Positions 50,421-60,314 of a stretch of DNA of 64,000 nucleotides are shown one piece after another. The notes under the pieces are model-generated. The model was not told where the DNA came from. It saw only the letters and a program-made list of their open reading frames with translations, and made no database searches. Numbering within the stretch: the stretch's first letter is position 1; the number at the start of each line of letters is the position of its first letter. The stretch covers positions 9,114,001 to 9,178,000 of the forward strand of contig NC_092329.1 of the NCBI RefSeq assembly GCF_036785885.1, in the 5' to 3' direction. Made by a program: the position numbers and the translations under genes. The stretch is from Coffea arabica. Its lineage: Eukaryota > Streptophyta > Magnoliopsida > Gentianales > Rubiaceae.

Positions 50421-52643
50421 ATCCGACAAGGATACCTGAAGCAGTTCATCCGCAAAGATGGAAGCTTCAACCGAAGTGCCTCCCACCGGGAGAGCCGAGG
50501 TCCTCGCCGAGAGGACAGGCGGGATACAAAACTTCATTGCCGAGGTCCCGAGGACCAAAAGGGCAATCAGAAGCCTCCGCGCGACGGATCACCAGACTAC
50601 GACCCAAATATTGCCGGGGTGATCAACACCATCTCGGGTGGCCCTACGGGAGGAGATAGCCAGAACTCGCGGAAACGGACATACCGCCAGGCCGGCCTGG
50701 AGGTGGCCGAGCCGAGCTCCCGGTTATCCGAAGTGATCACCTACGGTCCCAGCGACCCTGTCCCCGCCGCCTCCAGTAATCACGAGGCCCTCGTGATCGA
50801 GATCCTTACAAATAATTATATAGTCAAGAAGGTCTACGTTGACCCCGGAAGCTTGGTAGACGTCATGTACTACCGGACCTTCGAGAGTTTGAAGTTGACC
50901 CGGGAGCAACTCACTCCGGTCAGAACTCCCCTTGTCGGCTTCGGGGGACACATCGTCCACCCGGAGGGCATGGTGAATTTAATGGTGACTATCGGGCGTC
51001 ATCCCCGTTGCCGAACTGTGCCTGTCAGCTTTGTGGTGGTCAAAGCGGACTCTCCTTACAACATGCTGATAGGCCGGTCCACGCTCAACGCCTTGAGAGC
51101 TGTATACTCTACGTACCACTTGAGCTTCAAATTCCAAACACCTGCAGGGGTGGCCGAGGTGAGCAGCGACGTGGGCGCCGCCCGGAAATGCTACCTCGCT
51201 ACCATTCAAGCAGCAGTCGCACCTCGGTCCTCGCCGAGGTCCGAAGAAAAGAGGCCGGCTGTTCTCTCCATATACTGCATCAACCCTCACAAAGCAGGAG
51301 AGCCCAGCAGGCTTGAGCCCGGGGATGAGGTGGAACAAGTGGTCTTGGATGAAGCCAAACCTGACCAAGTGGTCCAAGTGGGGGCCGGACTCCCCTCACC
51401 TCTGAAAGAAGAAATGATCTCCCTGATCAAGGACCACCGGGACATCTTTGCGTGGTCCACATATGAAGTGGTCGGAGTGCCACCCGAGCTCATGACTCAC
51501 CAACTCAACGTTAACCCACAGGCCCGACCTGTGCGGCAGAAACGAAGGCACTTCGGCCCCGAACGCAGCAAGGCCATATCGGATGAGGTCGATAAGCTCT
51601 TGCCTGCCAAGATGATCCACGAGGTCCAATATCCTACCTGGCTGTCCAACCCAGTCATGGTCAAAAAGGACACTGGCGGATGGAGGATGTGTGTAGACTT
51701 CACCGATCTCAACAAGGCCTGCCCCAAAGACTGTTATCCTCTGCCGAGGATAGACGCCCTCGTCGACTCGGCGATGGGGTATGAAGTTCTCTGCTTCCTA
51801 GATGCCTTCAAAAGGTATCATCAAATAGCAATGAGTGAAGAGGACCAAGAGAAAACGACGTTCTACACCGACCAAGGTACTTATTGCTATACTACCATGC
51901 CATTCGGGCTAAAGAACGCCGGGGCGACCTACCAGAGACTGAACAATCGCCTCTTCAAAAACCAGATCGGCCGCAATGTGGAAGCCTATGTGGACGACAT
52001 TCTCGTCAAAAGCCTCGCCACCTCAGCCTTTCTGTCCGATCTGAGGGAAGTCTTCGGCGTCTTGCGGGACTCGAGGATGAAATTGAATCCCAAGAAGTGC
52101 GTCTTCGGCGTCACCTCCGGAAAATTTTTGGGATATCTGGTTTCCCGCCGGGGAATCGAGGCCAACCCCGACAAGGTCAGGGCCATTCAGGACATGTCCC
52201 CACCTCGGAACGTCCGAGAAGTCCAAAGGTTGAATGGACGCCTGGCCGCGCTGAATCGCTTTCTGTACCAATCCACCGAGAAAGCTCTGCCCTTCTTTAA
52301 GGTGCTGAAAAAGACTGACCAGTTCGCCTGGACTGAGGAGTGTCAGGCTGCTTTCAACCAGTTGAAGCAGTACTTGCATCATCTACCCACCCTTGCTTCA
52401 CCTCGGCCCGAGAAGAAGCTCTACCTCTATCTCTCTGCAGCCGACGAGGCTGTCAGCGCTGTGCTCATCCGAGATGAGGGCACCCAAGTGCCAGTCTACT
52501 ACGTCAGCCGGGCCCTCCGCGGGCCGGAGACTCGATACACTCAGGTGGAGAAACTGGTGCTGGGACTAGTCCACGCAGCTAGGCGATTGAAGCCCTACTT
52601 CCTCGCCCATCCCATCTCGGTCCGGACTGACCAGCCCATCTGA
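50343..52643 (+). pseudogene. Pol region: protease, reverse transcriptase, truncated RNase H
   Basis: One frame stays open from the zinc-knuckle-like end of gag to 52643. A protease-like segment lies near 50800-51080 (VYVDPGS, NMLIGRSTLNALRAVYSTYH). Reverse transcriptase follows at about 51480-52110, with WRMCVDFTDLNKACPKD, TTMPFGLKNAGATYQRL and the active-site YVDD at 51987-51998. Where DAFSGYHQI is usual, this copy has DAFKRYHQI. RNase H starts near 52410 (SAADEAVSAVLIRD) and stops after VRTDQPI. The TGA at 52641-52643 belongs to LTR sequence, so the stop was created by the deletion that fused pol to the 3' LTR. Confidence 0.88.
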
Positions 52644-52945
52644 CAGGAAACAGAGCCGTAATGACAGGATGCGAGTCCCACTAGCATGAGGCCTCCGTCC
52701 TGACCGCTACTCTCCTATAAATACCCCACACATGCTCCCAACAAGTAAGCATACACTGTTCATTAACTCATATTCTCATTATTCTCGTTCTCATACTAAC
52801 TTGATCGTCGGAGTGATCCCAGGGGAGAAGCCCCGCCATTCACTTCGGACAAGAGGTTGACTTCGGACACAAGAGTTCACCTCACCTCATCTCAGAGAGG
52901 ACTGATTCAGGTCGGCTCCGTTACCAACCAAAAATCACCTCTTCA
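52639..52945 (+). repeat. 3' LTR, 5'-truncated (307 of 590 bases)
   Basis: It starts with TCTGACAGG, equivalent to 48752 in the 5' LTR, and ends CACCTCTTCA. Seven substitutions and no indels separate it from the 5' copy. It retains the TATAAATA box at 52716-52723. Confidence 0.93.
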
Positions 52946-53518
52946 GTGGGTACACTGGATAATCTTCTGTGTATATACCTTTTAACTGGAATTTGAAAGT
53001 GTAGATAACTGCTGACCGCAAAATTTCTTGAAATTGCCAATGATTATCACATTTGTTCATGAGCCGTCTGGTCCAGTGTGTGTGTAGAGAGAGCAGTGTA
53101 GAGTTTCTCCACTTCTGCTTTTGGGTTTGCAGGAAGTACGATTTGTACGGTTTCACGAGATTGCTATATATTCTTTTTTTTTCACGTTAACTGATGTATA
53201 AAACACAATATAGTTGTATTGGTATTTGGTATACATAAAAACTTTTACACATTCGTGTACAACAATGAGTATAACCAAGTCAAGTTTAACAACTAGAATA
53301 GAATAGAACTATTCCTGCTCGAAGTTTACGTGCTACTTACATTAACTAGAATGGATATAATCTCTGGAATCTGCAGGAGAGTAGGCTACCTACATTAGAA
53401 TAAACAAAATCTCTAGAATTCGCAGGCATATAATGCATGTATTTTCCTATCATGATGATTGAAAGATTTCTCGACATTATGTTTTATGTTGACATAATCA
53501 TATCTTAACCCCATTAAG
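52946..53518 (+). other. Remaining 3' part of the serpin intron
   Basis: The right target-duplication copy GTGGG (52946-52950) is followed by AT-rich intron sequence. It ends at the acceptor AG (53517-53518) in front of serpin exon 2. No other element is visible. Confidence 0.7.
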
Positions 53519-54292
53519 GCTGATGAAGCGGTGGAGGAAATTAACTCATGGGTAGAGTCCCAAACCAACGGCCTCATCAGTGGAATTCTTGATTCTCAAC
53601 ATATTGATCCTCTTACTGCACTAGTACTAGGAAATGCACTTTATTTCAAAGGATATTGGAAGAACAAATTTAATCCTAAAAGGACGGAGGAGAGGGACTT
53701 TTACCTGCTTGATGGAAGCAAGATTTCAGTCCCCTTCATGACTAGTTCATGTTCATATCTATATGGCTCGTTCGACAACTTCAAAGCTCTAGAGATCCCA
53801 TATCAAAGTGGCAAACAAGACGAGAAGCATTTCTCCATGCAATTCCTCCTCCCAAATGAGAAAGATGGCTTGCAAAATCTACTCGAGCAGTTCAATGCAG
53901 ATTCATATGGGTTAATAAACCGGCATAATTTCCAGCTAACCCGTACAGAATTCAAGGATTTCTGGATACCCAAATTCAAGTTCTCGTACAACCTTGGCAA
54001 CATAAAGTTTCCATTCATGGAAGAATCCATGGAGCTGACAGAGATGGTCCATCTTGAAAGTGGAGAACACCCTGTGATCTCAAACATAGTCCAAAAGGCT
54101 GTCATTGAAGTGGATGAGCAAGGCACAGAGGCTGCAGCTTTCACACGCCTCGACATATTTGGGGCTCCCCCTACCCTTGAAGAGAAACTTGAGAGTTTTG
54201 TGGCGGACCATCCTTTCATGTTCATTATCAAACAACAAAAGACTGGATTGATTTTCTTTGCTGGAGCAGTGCTAAACCCCCACCCAGATTGA

Positions 54293-55200
54293 TCATTTTG
54301 TCTCATCATTCAATATCAGCTCCTTTTAACTTACATGATCATTAGAATAGTTTTGCTGAAGTTAAATCTTAATAAGAAACCAAAGGACAAATGTTAATAT
54401 AAAAGTTTTAGCTCTATGAATTCTGTATTGAATGTATACAGCTCTACTCAGTGGCGGAGCTAGAAATTGCAATTAGGGGGGGCGAGTCTCTGTTATTTGG
54501 ACCAAATCCAAATAACTTTCAAACATTATTGTTTGGGTCCTTGAGAGGGGGCAAAGTGAAATTTTTTATCAATATTTTGTGGGGGCAAAACAATATAATA
54601 AAAATTTTTTTACTTAGAAATTTTTTTTATAACAATTGGAGGGGGGGGCAAAGTGAAATTTTTTATCAATATTTGGGGGGGCAAAACAATATAATAAAAA
54701 ATTTTTTACTTAGAAATTTTTTTTTTTAACAATTGGAGGGGGGGCGGTTGCCCCCCCTGGCCCCCCCTTCCCTCCGCCCCTGGCTCTACTGTAATTTGGA
54801 CAGTTTGAGATCTTGTAACAAAATGAGCTAAAGATTAGCTTTACACGTTGCAAATTTGCACGTTTTATCTTTAACAGCTATATCCTTTCCCCCGCCCCCC
54901 CCCCCCACCCAAAAAAATTTTAACAGGAATATATAAAAAATAAAAAATAAATAAAAAAAGAGGCACTTCAAAAAGACTGTCTATTGCAGCTTTTGACTGA
55001 CCATTTTGGCTTCTAATGCTGGTAACTTAGTAAAACGTCAATGTAAGTGCATTTTGCGATTGGCAGTAAGTGCAATGCAATATGAGTTGATGTAGAGATC
55101 TTTGTATCATTAGATACTAGCTGACATAGCTCCAATTCAAACAGTATACTATTACAAGTTGATTTAGAATTCTGGTTAATGAATTATTGAACAACAATCT
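54293..55200. other. Spacer between serpin and RLP pseudogene
   Basis: It contains the serpin 3' untranslated region, a hAT-type MITE, and C-rich and A-rich homopolymers near 54890-54960. No gene is seen. Confidence 0.6.
54449..54782. mobile_element. hAT-type MITE with 8-base target duplication
   Basis: The element begins CAGTGGCGGAGC and ends CTCCGCCCCTG, imperfect inverted repeats of the CAGNGGCGGAGC type. GCTCTACT is present on both sides (54441-54448 and 54783-54790), an exact 8-base duplication as made by hAT transposases. The interior is a tandem repeat of about 97 bases (GCAAAGTGAAATTTTTTATC at 54551 and again at 54648) rich in G and T runs. It has no coding capacity. Confidence 0.93.
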
Positions 55201-58200
55201 TTATCCCGACTTAGGAAAAAAACTAGACAACTTGTTGCAGCATATGTTAATGCAACTATCCACTACAGCATAATGCTTCCTGCGCCAGTTTTCACTTAGC
55301 ATCAGAGGAAGAATCACACACCAAAATCCCAGAACATAGGAAACAGCAATACATGAGTAGAAAAAGAAGTCACTCTCGGCAAGCCCTGTTCTGTCATCCT
55401 CCTCTTCATGTTGTTGTTCTTCAGGAGGCTTGTTCCTGTTCTTGTTGGAAGTACAATTTGTGTGAAGTGGTGGGCCACAAAGTTCCCCATTGCCTATGAA
55501 GCTTGACTCGTCGAAAGTTTGGAAGTTGTTCTCAAAAGGGATGCTTCCAGTGAGGTTATTAAAGGAGACATTAAAGGTTGAAATGAAATGGAGTTGGACT
55601 ATGTCGTGTGGAATGGTTCCGACTAGATTATTGTGAGAAAGATCAAGACTTTCTATTTCTTCCATGGTACTAAAGGACTTGGGAATGTGGCCTGCTAGAA
55701 TGTTGAAAGAAAGGTTCAGTGAATGAAGTGCAGCAAGTTCTCCTAATTGTGAGGGAATCTCACCTATTAACTTGTTCATGGATAGGTCAACGCCAGTCAT
55801 TAAAGAAAGAGGAGTGCCTTCATAAAGTAGTCTGTTGCCCTTTGCTGTCAAGGGAACTTTGACTCTGTAATTGGCATTTGTAGGTGATAACCACATAAAA
55901 GAAGGAAGTAGAAGTTCGGATTCTTTCTTCCATGATGTTATGTTACTGAGACATGAAGGAATAACCCCAGATAAAGAATTTGAAGCAAAATCCAAGACAT
56001 GCAATGTTTGCATCTGACATAATGATATGGGGATGATTCCATGAAACTTATTCCTGGAAAATAGAATTATGGCAAGGTTTGGAAATGTGTGAAACCAGTT
56101 AGGGATATTGCCAGATAGATTATTCCGACTTATATCTAGAACCTTTAGAATGGGAAGATTCATTAAACTATGAGTGATGGACCCACTGAAGCCAAGATTT
56201 TGGAGATGCAAGTAAGCAAGATTTGACATATTTGAAAATAAAGGCATGGTCTGCCCGTGAAAATGGTTGCCTGATAGAACTAGCTGTGCTAGTGAAGTGT
56301 GATTCTGCCTTAAAGACGCAGGGATTATGCCTTGCAAGAAATTGTTAGATAGATCTAACACCTCCAATTTTGTTAGATTTCCATAGGAAGAAGGGATGTC
56401 TCCTTTGAAAAGATTAAAAGATGTGTTTTAAGTAATACAAGTCTGGGAACAGTTGGTGAATGGTAGCAGGAAGCTGCCCATAAAGTCGATTATCAGATAT
56501 ATCTAGCATTATGAGCATTGAGGTTGCTAACCCGGAAGACAAGGGGAAACCTCCACTAAAAGAGTTCCCTCTCAAAGACAGTAGATCAAGTGTTGTATTA
56601 TATATTAGCCAGGAGGGAAGTGCTCCTTGCAGGGCATTATAGGCCAAAGAAACGACTTTAATATTTTTTTTGACTAGAAATGAAGCTTGGAACCACCCGA
56701 CCATGGTAATTGTTTACACCGCAATTTCTCAAATTGAGAGATACAAGCTGGAATGAAGGATACCAGCGTGGAGTTTCAGTATTCACCTCAAACATATTGT
56801 TTGACAGATCAATGTCTTGGAGATTTGAGAAATTAGCAAACATTGCAAAAGAAAGAATTCCACCGAACTTGTTATCTGAGATAAGCAAGGTTTGGAGCGA
56901 AGTCAAGTTTCTAAATGTATTAGAAGGGAAATTTCCTTGAAAATGGTTGAAGGATAGATCTAAAGAAATCAAGGATGTCATTTCACTTAGGCACGGATCT
57001 ATTCCTCCTTGAATCAGGTTTCCTTTTAGGTTCAACATCTTCAACTTCTGGAGTTTGCAAATTCCTGCAAAATCGGATGTCCAGAATCACCACCACTAGG
57101 ACAAAGTGATGCATCTTATTTAGGCAATAATCTTGGAGCACCAAAAACATACAAGTTAGTGAAGCATTATATGCACATGATCTTGACATATATCGAGTAT
57201 AATCAAGAAGCATGTCAATCATAGAACTAAACATGCTGAGTGGCATTTGCTTTTATATTGCCACATATTTCAGCGACCATACCTGAAAAGAGTTTTGAGG
57301 GGTTCTTGATATAATTCAGAGAAATGTCCAGACTTTCCAATGATGAGCTGTTGTCGAATAGGCAAGGTGGTAAAGTTGTCACTCAAGTCCAGTCTTCTGA
57401 GGTTCCTCAGACTGCATAGAGCTGGAACAAATCGATGATAATTAATTCAAGGACTTTGGAACTTGTTTGAGGATGGAATCATTCTAACGTCTCTCCATCT
57501 AAAAGAGAGAGTACCATTGCAACTCTGGAGAGACATTTAAATCTTGCTATTCAGGTTACGAAAACTTACCTGTTAATATACGGGGAGAGTTCAATAGACG
57601 ATTCCTGATAAGTCAAGCGTCTCAAGCGAGGAAAGGTTTTTCAACAGGCATGTTGGAGCATTTTCATCATTGATGTTATTGTTACTTAGATCCAGTGACC
57701 GAAGATTCTTGAGTTGACAGAAAGCTAGAATTTAGGAAGAGTAGTTTAATAATTGTCATGAAAGTTAAGAAAATACTCATAAATTCTGTAATCGTGCATA
57801 TCTCTGCATACAATATAGTTCATTAACTATCTGGACTACTATGTGACTGACCTGTTAAAACTGGAACGAATTTGGGATAAATGCTTGACAGGTTCAGTTC
57901 CTCCAAAGAAGAAAGACTGCATGTCTTAAAGTGAGGTAATATATCACCATCCACAGGATTTGAACTCAGGTCCAGCACTTTAAGGTTATCCAACCTGCAT
58001 AGTGCTGCAAGTGCCAAAACTAAGAAACAAATTCTTGCCTGCATTATCAAGTTTTTTTTTTTTTTTTAAATTAAAGAAAGAGATAACCTTAAAAGTAATT
58101 TGCAACTGCCAAAGATGATACTACTTAAACAAAAATGATACTACATAAGGCGAAAGAGGGCACCTTCTGGCATGACCCAACTGCCAAAGTAATTCCCAGA

Positions 58201-58570
58201 TAGGTCAAGAGACTGAAGACCCTTAAAATGAGATAACAGACTGGCATTGGGATACCAAACTCCGAGTCCAAGTTGCCTTTTACCTGTTAGGAAAATATCA
58301 AGAACACGAAGGTCTCCATCTAAGTACCTAGCACAGAAAATGTCACCCCAAGCACAATAATCATCTCCAACCCATTCATTTACAAGTGCAGAGCCATTTG
58401 GGTGATTCAGAGAATCCCTAAGTTGAAAAGAGCTCTTCTTTCCTGCTCTGCCGTTGTCCCGTTGGAACTAGTAACGAGATGACATAGTGTCATTAACCAG
58501 AAAATCCATGAAACAACAGTTGTCTGTGAGCAACAAAAATCCCATTTTTGCACAGCTTTCGGAACTCCAT
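55201..58570 (-). pseudogene. Receptor-like protein (LRR, membrane-anchored) with many frameshifts
   Basis: Receptor-like proteins are cell-surface LRR proteins without a kinase that act in defence or development. The minus strand starts MEFRKLCK at 58570. Signal-peptide-like sequence, an LRR N-terminal cap (NEWVGDDYCAWGDIFC), about twenty LRRs in several exons, an acidic juxtamembrane part (EEQQHEEEDD) and a membrane helix (YVLGFWCVILPLML) follow, then a short tail. The last 388 residues (55201-56367) are intact. Frame breaks occur near 58500-58545, 58430, 57590, 57370, 56665 (eight A where seven restore the frame) and 56425. I saw no single retained frame that bypasses them. Several lie in exons with otherwise perfect LRR consensus, so decay is recent or the assembly has indel errors. 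Confidence 0.85.
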
Positions 58571-59678
58571 CAATATTGATCCACGCGTTTAGTTAGCTGA
58601 TTCTTTTGGCTACACTTCAAAGTGCTCAATTATGATGATAATGGTCCAAAAGATATCTAGGTAACTAGTAAACTCCCTCGTCAATGCGATAAAAGTTGGC
58701 TCATTGCCGTCTACCGCGTTGAATTCAATATGATGATGGACTATGTCAATCATCACCATGGTTCAAAGTCGCAGTCGTGGCCGACTTTTCCATGTCGGTC
58801 TCGACATATGGGTTACAGTTTCGACGATATGGAAATTTTTGAAATATTTAATATTTTAAAAATTATGTATAATATATAATAAACAAAAATAATAAAAATT
58901 TTGAGTTGATTCAAAATAACTTGGGATGGCTTGGCCATTTCTATCCGTTTCGTAAATGTCTTTGCTGAGTTTTCGACGATCCGACCGAATTTTCGGCGAT
59001 CCATTATTTTGGAGTAATCTCGTCCCGATATGATATCGGAGAGCTCCGTTCCAATGACTAGTCCGAGCCTTTGAACCATCATGATCATCAGAGTCTCTAA
59101 ATTTCCGTCAATTGCACGTATTACTGGTACTACTTAATTAGAACTCTAATAAACCCTTACTCTTTATGCACAAAAATAACTTATAAGTCTAAACAATATT
59201 CTAACGCATATATATTCATTTTTTTAATAACAAAGAAGATTTTACTACTACTACATTTATTGAAAATTGTATAACACGAATTGTTCGACAAAGGTAATAG
59301 GAGGACAGTTCCATAGAGATAAAAATGCTCTTACAATCTTAATCAATCCTTACTCTCCATACATCACATATATATCCTCATGGAGTCTATCTATTTGTTT
59401 TTACCTCGTATAGGTGGATTATACCAGCACTAGCAACACGTCTTGTTTAGGTTAATATTAATAATCATGCAATAATTACACATTAGTGAGTTTCAGAAAA
59501 AGAAAATATATAGCAAGAAGCAGCTTCAAGTCTACAAACATTGCACGAAAATTAAGCGAGGTGTCCAGAGCAGAAACTTCTTGGGCAATGCCTCCTCAGT
59601 TCTCATGGATGCTTAAAATCAAAACTAAAAGAGAATGGAAATTCAACAGCCCACAAACAAGACAAATCCCAAGTTGGA
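58571..59678. other. Spacer between RLP pseudogene and TPR gene
   Basis: It contains a foldback element at 58758-59079 and otherwise AT-rich sequence. The likely 3' untranslated region of the TPR gene is at the right edge. No gene is seen. Confidence 0.6.
58758..59079. mobile_element. MITE-like element with ATGGTTCAAAG ends
   Basis: The left end reads ATGGTTCAAAGTCGCAGTCG. The right end, reverse-complemented, reads ATGGTTCAAAGGCTCGGACT. Eleven terminal bases match perfectly and the stretch between is AT-rich. Total length is 322 bases. No exact target duplication was found, so the superfamily is undecided. Confidence 0.6.
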
Positions 59679-60314
59679 CTATGAAGCCAAGCGTGCCAAT
59701 TCCTCGCGGGCCTCGCTATTAGTGGGCTGGACCTTGAGTGCATCCTCGTAAGCCTTCTTAGCCTCTGCCACCATCCCCTTCTTTTTATAGCTGTCACCCA
59801 ACAAACAGTAGGCCCTAGCATTGTCATGCCTGAGCTTCACCGATTCCACCAGGTCCTCCACGGCCGAGTCAACCTGCCCGCGTCGACTCACCGCCAGTCT
59901 CAACTCAGCTCTCTTAAACAAGGCGTCCCCTCTCTCCTCCCCGCTCAACGACCGCGCCAAACCCGGCGATAGCGCGGTGTCGAGCGTGTCGATGGCGGCG
60001 GCCTTCAGTCCCCTGAGCTCCAGAACCAGCGCCTTGAGAATGTGAGCCGCGGCGTCCTTGGAGTCCAGAGCGATAGCCACGTCGGCTTCTTCTTCGGCCG
60101 ACTTGGCCAGGGAGGAAGTGGATGAGCGGTCTTTGGCCAATTTGGCTTGAGAGTAGAGCTGAGCTCCTTTGATGAAGTGGCGCTTGGCTTGAACATTGGC
60201 TTGGCGCCGGAGCCGAAGCTTGGAGAAGAATTTTTGGGGGATGTTTTGCATATACAGAAACATGAAGATTGTGAAGAGGATCATGCCCGCTTGTACAAGA
60301 AGATCGGACCACAT
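59679..60314 (-). CDS. Membrane-anchored TPR protein (211 residues)
   Basis: This is a single-exon gene, GC-rich relative to its flanks, with an uninterrupted 211-residue frame. The N-terminus MWSDLLVQAGMILFTIFMFL is a single hydrophobic segment followed by basic residues (KLRLRRQ), so it looks like a signal anchor. The rest is helical and repeat-like. The last unit, ARAYCLLGDSYKKKGMVAEA continuing to DALKVQPTN, is a clear tetratricopeptide repeat; two or three degenerate ones precede it (AAAHILKALVLELRG, GDALFKRAELRLAVSRRG). TPRs bind partner proteins; the partner is unknown here. Start choice: the first Met of the frame, just ahead of the hydrophobic segment. Confidence 0.85.
   Translation of the reverse strand: MWSDLLVQAGMILFTIFMFLYMQNIPQKFFSKLRLRRQANVQAKRHFIKGAQLYSQAKLAKDRSSTSSLAKSAEEEADVAIALDSKDAAAHILKALVLELRGLKAAAIDTLDTALSPGLARSLSGEERGDALFKRAELRLAVSRRGQVDSAVEDLVESVKLRHDNARAYCLLGDSYKKKGMVAEAKKAYEDALKVQPTNSEAREELARLAS

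Larger units (their letters stand above)
48469..52945 (+). mobile_element. Ty3/gypsy LTR retrotransposon, internally deleted
   Basis: This element of 4,477 bases is flanked by a perfect GTGGG target duplication. Layout: 5' LTR 48469-49058, primer-binding site 49061-49078, gag 49096-50420, protease and reverse transcriptase plus partial RNase H to 52638, then directly the last 307 bases of the 3' LTR (52639-52945). Integrase, the rest of RNase H, the polypurine tract and the first 283 bases of the 3' LTR are missing. Gag-protease-RT order, the primer-binding site type and protein sequence suggest the Tat/Retand-like branch of plant gypsy elements. GC content is clearly above the surrounding DNA. 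It lies in the serpin intron in the same orientation as the serpin. It cannot transpose on its own. Confidence 0.95.
47887..54292 (+). pseudogene. Serpin gene broken in exon 1, retrotransposon in the intron
   Basis: Plant serpins are suicide-substrate protease inhibitors. Exon 1 (about 47887-48274) reads NIVLSPLLLSAMAAM, SNNLDEFKSRISDAM and ISFANGVWVDKRF. It changes frame near 48010 and again near 48055, meets a TGA at 48048-48050 in one frame, and ends in a TAG at 48272-48274 where a Lys codon is expected before the GTATTC donor. Exon 2 (53519-54292) starts after TTAAG and stays open for 257 residues: EEINSWVESQTNGLISGI, LYFKGYWKNKF, then the hinge EQGTEAAAF and FVADHPFMFIIK, ending VLNPHPD. 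The reactive loop between AAA and FVADHPF has 19 residues, the usual plant spacing. A gypsy element fills most of the 5.2-kb intron. The normal N-terminus is not recognisable. Full-length protein cannot be made from this locus. Confidence 0.82.
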
